A DNA stretch of 11,030 nucleotides, from assembly GCA_018663165.1 (NCBI GenBank), contig JABJES010000106.1:1-11030 (forward strand). Direction: 5' to 3'. A program made the translations under genes and the position numbers. Each line of letters begins with the position of its first letter. Within the stretch, counting starts at the first letter, position 1. The notes beneath the pieces were generated by a model. That model saw nothing but the letters and a program-made list of their open reading frames with translations. It made no database searches and was not told the origin of the DNA. Below, one piece after another: positions 1-4,889 of this stretch. This DNA comes from Rhodospirillaceae bacterium (lineage in GTDB: Bacteria; Pseudomonadota; Alphaproteobacteria; UBA11136).

Positions 1-189
1 CAACGATCTCATTCCCATCGAGAAATAATCTTAATTCCCTAAAGGCCTTCTCCCAGGGTTCTCATTTGAATCCATCTGCATTCCCCTGATTTATCTAGCC
101 CTGTACCCAGGCATAACATTGCTCCGGCCATTTTCGTTTCAGTCGTTGTTGCGCTGGAATGATCGGGTGGGCAAAAAGGTTCATAGAAA

Positions 190-1317
190 ATGTTTTTCAT
201 AAAGCCTCGAATTGTGAAAATTATTCTTGTTGCTTTAGTGATTCTGGGCGGTCTTGCGGGGGGGCTATATTATCTCACCCACTACTATGATCCCGTCCGG
301 GTCGTCTATAAGAGGATGAAGGCCCCCAGCCCGTATGTTTTTGAGGAAATTGAACCTCATTTCCTGCGCACTAATCCGGCTGATCTGATCCCCATTCAAA
401 CGGCGGCGGATGCGGAAAAAATTCGCAAGCTAGCCATTGGAGTGATCTGGGGTACGGCGAAAGTGCCTTCCCGTCTGCCCGATGCGGTTGATAGCGATAT
501 CGAGGATGCTCATTTCGCTGACATGGAGAATCTTGAGCGGATCGACAGGCTCCGTCTCAAGATGACCTATGACGTTCCCAATGTGTCCTATCATTTCATT
601 CCTAAGAAGAAGAGCGGTCATCTGGTTATCGTCCATCAGGGGTATGCGGGAACCTTCCACGACCTCAAACACGTCATTGCCGCGTATCTGGGCCAGGGCC
701 ATGCGGTTATTGCTCTGAACCTCCTTGGTTATGGCGAAAACCGGATCGGCTATGACGCCTTTTTTCCGCGTTTCGGCTGGTATGAGGTCCATACCCATAA
801 AATTCTCTTTCTCGATCCGTTTGCCATGCGTTTTTTCTATACCCCGGTTATCGCGGCGATTAACCACGCCAAGGAAAACTATGATTACACGGTGATCGAC
901 ATGATGGGCTTTTCAGCCGGTGGCTGGGAAACCATGATTGCCTCGGCCGTCGATCCACGGATTCGCCGTAGTTATCCCGTTGCCGGTTCCTATCCCCTTT
1001 ATTTGCGCAATCATGATGAGCCTGGCCAGTCCGTTCCGCCCCAATATTACGTGCCGTTGCTTAACGCAATGAATTATCTGGAAGCATTCGTTCTCGGCTC
1101 CTGGGGAGAAGATCGAGGACAGCTCCAGATATTCAATCGCTTTGATCGTTGTTGTTTCCGCAACGTCAAGGGGCTGCATTATGCGCCAGCGGTCAAGGCC
1201 GCTGTGAGCAAGATTGGTCCGGGGCGCTTCGAAGTGGTGCTTGACGAGACCCATGCCGATCACAAGGTGTCAGATTTTGCCATTGAGATAATCATCAAGG
1301 ATATGGCCCGGCCCTAG
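190..1317 (+). CDS. Membrane-anchored alpha/beta hydrolase of unknown substrate
   Basis: This 375-residue protein has an N-terminal hydrophobic stretch at about residues 9-29 that should act as an uncleaved signal anchor; no lipobox is visible, so the hydrolase domain probably faces the periplasm. The domain shows alpha/beta-hydrolase marks: HQGYAG (149-154), typical of the oxyanion-hole loop, and a nucleophile elbow GFSAGG (240-245) with Ser242 as the likely catalytic serine. Asp319 (in FNRFD) and His355 or His358 (in ETHADHK) are plausible triad partners by order, but that is inference. The substrate cannot be told: esterase, lipase or peptidase are all possible. The ATG is preceded by an A-rich leader with only a weak AAGG about 10 bases upstream. 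It stands alone, with 86 bp to the next gene. Confidence 0.8.
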   Translation: MFFIKPRIVKIILVALVILGGLAGGLYYLTHYYDPVRVVYKRMKAPSPYVFEEIEPHFLRTNPADLIPIQTAADAEKIRKLAIGVIWGTAKVPSRLPDAVDSDIEDAHFADMENLERIDRLRLKMTYDVPNVSYHFIPKKKSGHLVIVHQGYAGTFHDLKHVIAAYLGQGHAVIALNLLGYGENRIGYDAFFPRFGWYEVHTHKILFLDPFAMRFFYTPVIAAINHAKENYDYTVIDMMGFSAGGWETMIASAVDPRIRRSYPVAGSYPLYLRNHDEPGQSVPPQYYVPLLNAMNYLEAFVLGSWGEDRGQLQIFNRFDRCCFRNVKGLHYAPAVKAAVSKIGPGRFEVVLDETHADHKVSDFAIEIIIKDMARP

Positions 1318-1403
1318 GTCACGCTTTGCTTGCCCCCACAGCCTGTCGGCGAAACCTGATATCTGAGCGCTTAATTCGGTGACAAGAAACGGAGAGGAAC
1401 CCT

Positions 1404-1862
1404 ATGACTGAAAAACACTGGTCGGTTTACCTGTCGGGTGAAATTCATAGCGATTGGCGCGAGAAAATTATTGAGGGCGCGGCCAAGGCCTCGCTTTCGG
1501 TTACGTTTAACTCGCCAGTGACGGACCATGCCGCCAGCGACGATTGCGGGGTGGCGATTCTTGGGGCTGAGGACAATGATTTCTGGAAGGATCAGAAAGG
1601 GGCCAGGGTCAACGCCCTGCGCACCCGTAGTCTGATCGCTGATGCCGATATCGTCGTCGTCCGTTTTGGCGATAAATATCGTCAGTGGAATGCGGCCTTT
1701 GACGCCGGGTGCGCTGCCGCTTTGGGTAAATCCATCATCACCCTCCACGATTCTGATCTGACCCATGCTTTAAAGGAGGTTGATGGCGCTGCCTTAGCCG
1801 TGGCCGAAACCCCCGAACAGGTCGTTTCTCTTCTGTCCTATGCCATGACAGGTAAACTTTAG
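1404..1862 (+). CDS. ytoQ: YtoQ family protein
   Basis: The 152-residue product matches the YtoQ family of small soluble cytoplasmic proteins named after Bacillus subtilis YtoQ, which is of nearly the same length. Visible hallmarks are the N-terminal VYLSGEIHSDWR (about 8-19), the middle segment with DADIVVVRFGDKYRQWNAAFD (split here over about 80-100) and a C-terminal TPEQVV region. The fold is thought to resemble nucleoside 2-deoxyribosyltransferase-like proteins, but no enzymatic activity is established and I do not assign one. A good SD (GGAGAGG) lies about 6-7 bases before the ATG. Neighbours give no functional hint: it is flanked by an 86-bp gap after the hydrolase gene and about 130 bp before the sugar transferase gene. 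Confidence 0.85.
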   Translation: MTEKHWSVYLSGEIHSDWREKIIEGAAKASLSVTFNSPVTDHAASDDCGVAILGAEDNDFWKDQKGARVNALRTRSLIADADIVVVRFGDKYRQWNAAFDAGCAAALGKSIITLHDSDLTHALKEVDGAALAVAETPEQVVSLLSYAMTGKL

Positions 1863-1993
1863 AGAGACGCTTGCGCGGATATCAGAGCTCCGCACCCGCT
1901 TTTTGATGGTAGTCAATTTCTCAGGCAGCGGCATGTGCCATAGTTGCGCCAGCATTGGTGCTCATTTTGAGGTGCATACACTGGCCGGGAATC

Positions 1994-2662
1994 ATGTCTG
2001 CTGAATATTTCAGTCTTGGTAAGGATTTCGACTACGTTAAAGGGAATCTCTATCTCAAGCGTGGGTTCGATATTCTTTTTGCGGCTTTCTTTATCATTCT
2101 GTTCTCACCGCTTTTTCTGATGTGCGTTCTTGCCATTCTGGGCGAGGGGTTGATCTCGAAAACGGCGCGGGGGCCAATTTTCATTATTCAGCGCCGGGTT
2201 TCCCAGGGCCGGCCCTTTAATCTCATCAAGTTTCGCAGCTATTACCTCAAAGATGACCCCCATATGGCGCATCTTGCCGATACGATCTGGTTCATCAATG
2301 ACAGGCGTCAGACCTGGGTCGGAAAATTTTTAAGAAAATTCTATCTCGATGAACTGCCCCAGCTTTTCAATGTTCTCAAAGGCGAAATGAGTTTCGTCGG
2401 TCCCCGTCCCTGGCCGGAAAAGCAATATCTTGAGGTTCTGGCGCTCGGCTTTCATGCCCGTCGGGTGGTGCGCGGGGGCGTTTGCGGGCCGTTGCAAGCA
2501 TTGAAAGGGGCGGCCCCAGAGGACAAACCGCCGAGCAAGTTTGAGGTCGAAGACAGGTTGGTGGCCGATTACTGCGAACGTTCGGCGCTCGGTATTGTGT
2601 TTTATGATCTTCGGCTGATCGGCAAGACCCTGAAGGTCGTCTGGCGCGCCGAGGGCCATTGA
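1994..2662 (+). CDS. Polyprenyl-phosphate sugar-1-phosphate transferase (bacterial sugar transferase family)
   Basis: The 222-residue product has the full signature of the bacterial sugar transferase family (Pfam PF02397). These membrane enzymes move a hexose-1-phosphate from a nucleotide sugar to undecaprenyl phosphate, starting exopolysaccharide, O-antigen or glycan assembly. In order: KRGFD then a hydrophobic re-entrant segment with its proline (about 22-50), GPIFIIQRRV (60-69), FNLIKFRS (75-82), FYLDELPQL with the Asp-Glu pair 119-120, and SFVGPRP (133-139). It is the short, core-only form without the extra transmembrane N-terminus of WbaP-type enzymes. No other glycan genes are in the window, so the sugar is unknown. 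The ATG at 1994 was chosen because it begins a family-like N-terminus; a TTG at 1955 would add 13 residues. Neither has a convincing SD. The last six codons and stop are duplicated at 3516-3536. Confidence 0.85.
   Translation: MSAEYFSLGKDFDYVKGNLYLKRGFDILFAAFFIILFSPLFLMCVLAILGEGLISKTARGPIFIIQRRVSQGRPFNLIKFRSYYLKDDPHMAHLADTIWFINDRRQTWVGKFLRKFYLDELPQLFNVLKGEMSFVGPRPWPEKQYLEVLALGFHARRVVRGGVCGPLQALKGAAPEDKPPSKFEVEDRLVADYCERSALGIVFYDLRLIGKTLKVVWRAEGH
2642..2662 (+). repeat. 21-bp direct repeat, copy 1 (3' end of sugar transferase gene)
   Basis: This copy encodes the last six residues (WRAEGH) and TGA stop of the sugar transferase. The same 21 bases recur exactly at 3516-3536. The repeat begins TGGCGCGCC and ends GGGCCATTGA. 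Because this copy is in frame at the end of a real gene, it is the likely original. Confidence 0.9.
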
Positions 2663-2700
2663 TGGTTTAAGGGGGAATCAGTGCGCCAAAGGGATCGGGC

Positions 2701-3411
2701 TCAGAGGGCGGGTTCGATACGGATAATCATTTGCGGCGATTCCATCTGGGGCATGGTCGGGATGTTGGGTTGCGGTTGTTGCATTTGGGGTACGAGGCTG
2801 AGGCGCCGCGCCCGCTCTCGTTTTTCAGCTTCTTTTATGGCCGTCTTGAAATCCCTCAGGGCTAAATCGGCCTCGTCTAATTTATCTTCACTCCTCTCAA
2901 CCTTTTCGCGAACACCCGGGGCAAATTTGTCAAAAGATTCATTCCTCCTCTTCTCAATTTTGTTCCACCTGTCATCCTGTCTCCTTGAGGCTGTAGCTAG
3001 GTTGGATTTTAATTTTCCTTCGGCAATTGCCTGGTTTAAAGGACCATGTTCACCTTTCCAATATTCCTTGCTGTCCCTATACTCCTTCCACACCTTCCCC
3101 ATCTCGATCGCCGTTTGTTTGGAGTTGGCTAGGGATTGGGCATGGAAATCATTTCCCTCAGGTGTTGCATCCCATTTACCCATTGCGTCATTAAAATCCG
3201 AATCTGCATTTTTACTTTCCTGTCTGGCTTTGCTCAAATTGGTCTTGAGCTTTGCCTCCTGGGTTTCCTGCAAGTCACCGATCGCAGAATCAATTGCGCC
3301 GCCTGTCGGCGCCGGTGTCGGGCTTGGCGTTTTACCGCCGGGCGCCGCCAGCGCCGGGAATGCCAGGGCACTACAGACAAGAACCAGAGGGAGCGTTTTC
3401 AGGGCGCGCAT
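2701..3411 (-). CDS. Exported coiled-coil-like protein of unknown function (paralog A)
   Basis: I do not recognise this 236-residue protein. It starts with a Sec-type signal peptide (MRALKTLPLV followed by a hydrophobic core and ALAA near residues 20-23), so the mature protein is probably periplasmic or secreted. A Pro/Thr-rich stretch follows (about 24-38), then a long charged Lys/Glu/Asp/Arg/Gln segment (about 40-203) expected to be helical and possibly coiled coil. The tail (204-236) is rich in Pro, Met and Gln. Shared with the product of 3566-4237 are KTLPLVL-CSAL, DLQETQE, SDF, the Trp-Lys-Gly-Glu segment and DFK-AIK-AE. The ATG at 3411 was chosen over an upstream start because the signal peptide begins there and AAGGA lies 6-7 bases before it. 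That SD sits inside a perfect inverted repeat. The gene converges on the sugar transferase gene, with 38 bp between the stops. Confidence 0.75.
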   Translation of the reverse strand: MRALKTLPLVLVCSALAFPALAAPGGKTPSPTPAPTGGAIDSAIGDLQETQEAKLKTNLSKARQESKNADSDFNDAMGKWDATPEGNDFHAQSLANSKQTAIEMGKVWKEYRDSKEYWKGEHGPLNQAIAEGKLKSNLATASRRQDDRWNKIEKRRNESFDKFAPGVREKVERSEDKLDEADLALRDFKTAIKEAEKRERARRLSLVPQMQQPQPNIPTMPQMESPQMIIRIEPAL

Positions 3412-3491
3412 GGCTTTCCTTTCGTTTAAAGAAACGCAAGGCCGAGAGCGAGCCAAAGTCTGACAGTGCTTTCCGTGAAAGGAAAGCCCAA
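3412..3491 (-). promoter_or_regulatory. Leader of paralog A with mutually exclusive RNA pairings around the SD
   Basis: In plus-strand coordinates, segment A (3477-3488, GAAAGGAAAGCC) is perfectly complementary to segment C (3412-3423, GGCTTTCCTTTC), a 12-bp stem. In the minus-strand mRNA, C reads GAAAGGAAAGCC, ends at the base before the ATG and contains the AAGGA SD. Segment B (3468-3474, GCTTTCC) competes: it pairs perfectly with part of A (3481-3487) as a 7-bp stem with a 6-base loop. A-C pairing would hide the SD and A-B pairing would free it. A small stem (3423-3427 with 3432-3436) lies just upstream of the SD. The predicted transcription start (about 3491) puts A at the extreme 5' end. 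The pairings are seen in the sequence; regulation is inferred. Confidence 0.5.
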
Positions 3492-3497
3492 TATTTT

Positions 3498-3526
3498 ATT
3501 ATGGTTAATCTGCGATGGCGCGCCGA
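3498..3526 (-). promoter_or_regulatory. Candidate promoter of paralog A (good -10, degraded -35)
   Basis: On the minus strand a CATAAT -10 box (3498-3503) aligns with the CATAGT box of the downstream paralog's promoter. A 17-base spacer leads to TCGGCG (3521-3526), a poor -35 match lying inside the 21-bp repeat. The duplication junction therefore seems to have replaced the original -35. Confidence 0.4.
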
Positions 3527-3536
3527 GGGCCATTGA
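3516..3536 (+). repeat. 21-bp direct repeat, copy 2 (orphan sugar transferase gene end)
   Basis: This is an exact copy of 2642-2662, including the six codons for WRAEGH and the stop, but here no sugar transferase gene precedes it. It lies 29 bp beyond the stop of the 3566-4237 gene, much as copy 1 lies 38 bp beyond the stop of 2701-3411. It is best explained as a fossil of the duplicated unit's left edge. Confidence 0.85.
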
Positions 3537-3565
3537 ATGCCCGCTTAAGTGATTGGATTAAGGCC

Positions 3566-4237
3566 TCAGTAATGTTCCATCGGCGGGGAGGACATGCCGG
3601 ACATTCCCCCGTCATTGGGCATTATGGGCATGGCTGGGGTGATAATGGGAGCCTGTGGCGTCGTGCTGTGGAGCCCCGTTCGTTCCTCAGCATCTTTGAT
3701 CGCCTGCTTGAAATCCTCCATGGCCTTCTTTGCCGCAGTGTATTCACGATATGCCGCATTCAGAGCCGCCTCTTCGTCTGCTATGGCTTTTTTGCGTGCC
3801 TTTTCGCGTTCCTTGTCGATCCTGTCTCTTTCCTCACTCCATTTCTTGGAGGCCTTATCGAGGGCGGCCTCGCGCTCGCCCTTTCTCCATTCATCGGTGA
3901 TTTCAGGGCGGTCGCTTTTGGCTGTGGCTTCCTTGCTGTCTTTATAGTCATCATCGGCCTTGTCCTTGGCCTTGATGTATTCGTCGTCGTTTTCCTGGCT
4001 TTGCTCCTTGAGCGCCTTTGCCTCGGGTGATTTATCAAAATCCGAATTTGCCTCACTCAGGGCATCCTCAGCCGCGTCGACATCAGCCTCGGCATCGTCA
4101 AACCTCTCTTGGTTATTCGATTCCTGGGTTTCCTGCAATTCGTCAATCACGGAATCGGCGCGGCCAGAACTGACGAGCGCCAGAAATATCAGGGCGCTGC
4201 AGATAAGAACCAGAGGGAGCGTTTTTATGACGTTCAC
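3566..4237 (-). CDS. Exported charged coiled-coil-like protein of unknown function (paralog B)
   Basis: This 223-residue protein is not recognised but is clearly related to the product of 2701-3411. It has a signal peptide (MNVIKTLPLVLICSAL, cleavage plausible after GRA near residue 27). A very acidic helical stretch follows (about 28-105, many Asp and Glu), then a mixed Lys/Arg/Glu helical stretch (about 106-188) holding DEWRKGE, RDRIDKERE and DFKQAIKDAEER. The tail is Pro/Met/Gly-rich (about 190-223). No cysteine is expected after signal removal and no lipobox is seen. It is translated from a GTG at 4237 with a strong GGAGG SD seven bases upstream, partly inside a small hairpin. It has the better promoter of the pair and is probably the ancestral copy. 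Possible roles include a periplasmic structural, spacer or metal/cation-binding protein, but nothing in the sequence decides this. Confidence 0.75.
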   Translation of the reverse strand: MNVIKTLPLVLICSALIFLALVSSGRADSVIDELQETQESNNQERFDDAEADVDAAEDALSEANSDFDKSPEAKALKEQSQENDDEYIKAKDKADDDYKDSKEATAKSDRPEITDEWRKGEREAALDKASKKWSEERDRIDKEREKARKKAIADEEAALNAAYREYTAAKKAMEDFKQAIKDAEERTGLHSTTPQAPIITPAMPIMPNDGGMSGMSSPPMEHY

Positions 4238-4244
4238 GGCCTAT

Positions 4245-4258
4245 CCTCCATCTTGGAG
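4245..4258 (-). promoter_or_regulatory. SD of paralog B within a short hairpin
   Basis: On the minus strand CTCCA-AGA-TGGAG forms a 5-bp stem with a 3-base loop, and the GGAGG SD (4245-4249) overlaps its 3' arm. A second CTCCA upstream (plus-strand TGGAG at 4264-4268) could pair with the same arm. The SD decides the GTG start at 4237. The hairpin is short and may not matter in the cell. Confidence 0.45.
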
Positions 4259-4282
4259 TTCCGTGGAGCGATTAGGGTAACG

Positions 4283-4311
4283 ACTATGATTAACCTGCCA
4301 CACAATGCCAA
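4283..4311 (-). promoter_or_regulatory. Candidate sigma70-type promoter of paralog B
   Basis: On the minus strand TTGGCA (4306-4311, five of six matches to TTGACA) is separated by exactly 17 bases from CATAGT (4283-4288, four of six to TATAAT). Transcription would start near 4276, giving a leader of about 39 bases. The -10 region is conserved in the upstream paralog. Confidence 0.5.
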
Positions 4312-4373
4312 GAAGAACATTGAGACAGGTCAAGGACGGGGGATGTGCGAGGGGAGGGTGAAGGGCTGGAACC

Positions 4374-4448
4374 TGGTGCCGCCGGGAAGAATCGAACTTC
4401 CGACCCCACCATTACCAATGGTGTGCTCTACCCCTGAGCTACGGCGGC
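4374..4448 (-). tRNA. tRNA-Thr (anticodon GGT)
   Basis: The minus strand gives a complete 75-base cloverleaf. It has a perfect 7-bp acceptor stem (GCCGCCG with CGGCGGC), D stem GCTC/GAGC with a 7-base loop, anticodon stem CACCA/TGGTG around the loop TTGGTAA (anticodon GGT, reading ACC and ACT), a 5-base variable loop, and a T stem GGAAG/CTTCC with TTCGATT. The discriminator is A and CCA is encoded (4374-4376). The rest of the 4238-4373 stretch holds only the promoter and leader of the neighbouring gene; no clear terminator follows the tRNA. Confidence 0.97.
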
Positions 4449-4465
4449 TTACCTTGGTTGGCGGG

Positions 4466-4494
4466 AACATGCCACAGGGGATTCCGCCTGACAA
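4466..4494 (-). promoter_or_regulatory. Candidate promoter of tRNA-Thr
   Basis: On the minus strand TTGTCA (4489-4494) and CATGTT (4466-4471) are 17 bases apart and end 17 bases before the mature tRNA 5' end, a normal distance. The -35 matches five of six consensus bases and the -10 only three of six. Confidence 0.45.
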
Positions 4495-4596
4495 GCCATT
4501 GCCTGTCGGCCTTGTATATTAAGGGTTTGCCTTGACCGGCCCTTTGCTCTGGATCACTTTGGGCGCCATGTTTACACATCTCTCGGGCATTGGCTT

Positions 4597-4764
4597 ATGA
4601 CGGTTGGGGAAAAAGAGACCAAGGCGGCCGAAAAGCAGGGTCGCCGGGCTGAGTCTCTGCGTGAGAACCTGCACCGGCGCAAGGCCCAGACCCGGATCAG
4701 GGATAAGCCCCCCCTGGAGCCTGAAACGTCTGGGAAAGGCGAGGAAAAAGACTCTCAAGCCTGA
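4597..4764 (+). CDS. Small charged protein of unknown function upstream of murA
   Basis: This 55-residue open frame (ATG at 4597, TGA at 4762-4764) encodes a hydrophilic, probably cytoplasmic protein. The core RRAESLRENLHRRKAQTR (about 16-33) should form a basic amphipathic helix, and the tail is Pro/Glu/Lys-rich and probably disordered. Short proteins with an LR-NL-RRKAQ-R type core are, as I recall, common just upstream of murA in alphaproteobacteria, which supports it being real; no function is known to me. No good SD precedes the ATG. A different frame (4604-4828) is open here but has an unprotein-like composition. The gap to murA is 125 bp. Confidence 0.6.
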   Translation: MTVGEKETKAAEKQGRRAESLRENLHRRKAQTRIRDKPPLEPETSGKGEEKDSQA

Positions 4765-4779
4765 AATTTCGTTCCCTGC

Positions 4780-4808
4780 TTGTGAGGGACGGGGGCATAC
4801 AGTAGAAA
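4780..4808 (+). promoter_or_regulatory. Weak candidate promoter for murA
   Basis: TTGTGA (4780-4785) and TAGAAA (4803-4808) are 17 bases apart; each matches four of six consensus bases. It lies in the 125-bp gap before murA and would give a leader of about 75 bases. It is only a candidate. Confidence 0.3.
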
Positions 4809-4889
4809 GGCCCCAGCAAATTTCTTGATTCGGCCAAAAGCGTGAGACTCTGGGCGGAATTACTTAAACATACAGGGGTGAGATAAATC

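Larger units (their letters stand above)
2642..4298. repeat. Diverged tandem duplication (two units, each with one minus-strand gene)
   Basis: Two units can be traced, 2642-3515 and 3516 to about 4298. Each starts (plus strand) with the same 21 bp, followed by a similar 10-mer (TGGTTTAAGG at 2663, TGGATTAAGG at 3554). Each then carries a related minus-strand gene and ends with a related 14-mer (TATGGTTAATCTGC at 3500-3513, TATGATTAACCTGC at 4285-4298). Inside the genes, 21 identical bases near the start codons (3379-3399 and 4205-4225) and 17 identical bases (3257-3273 and 4122-4138) keep the same order. The second unit begins two bases after the first unit's 14-mer, as expected for head-to-tail duplication. 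The middles are strongly diverged, so the event is old or the sequences have changed fast. Confidence 0.75.

Noticed and set aside
1..28. Possible C-terminal end of an upstream gene (codons for NDLIPIEK then TAA)
   Set aside because: Only eight codons are visible before the stop; any frame can look like this by chance.
1873..1905. Possible terminator after ytoQ (GCGGA/TCCGC stem, then CTTTTTG)
   Set aside because: The stem is only 5 bp with a 9-base loop, and the T run starts about six bases after it; too weak to call.
2681..3463. 260-codon plus-strand frame opposite paralog A
   Set aside because: The minus-strand reading has a signal peptide, an SD and protein-level similarity to its neighbour; the plus frame is Ser/Leu/Phe-rich, as expected of the complement of Lys/Glu-rich coding.
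2701..4237. Lipoprotein signal for the two paralogs (early Cys in the signal peptides)
   Set aside because: The Cys at residue 13 is preceded by Val or Ile at -1, not Gly/Ala/Ser, and lies inside the hydrophobic core, so no lipobox.
4374..4448. tRNA-Thr as an integration site for a mobile element carrying the paralog genes
   Set aside because: No partial copy of the tRNA 3' end, no integrase and no transposase genes are found to the left; tandem duplication explains the repeats better.
1341..4510. The 10-mer GCCTGTCGGC at 1341, 3301 and 4501
   Set aside because: Three copies of a short GC-rich word, one of them coding, with no shared flanks or regular context; likely chance.
4604..4828. 74-codon frame upstream of murA
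   Set aside because: It overlaps the more protein-like frame 4597-4764, has a Pro/Arg/Lys-rich composition and no SD.
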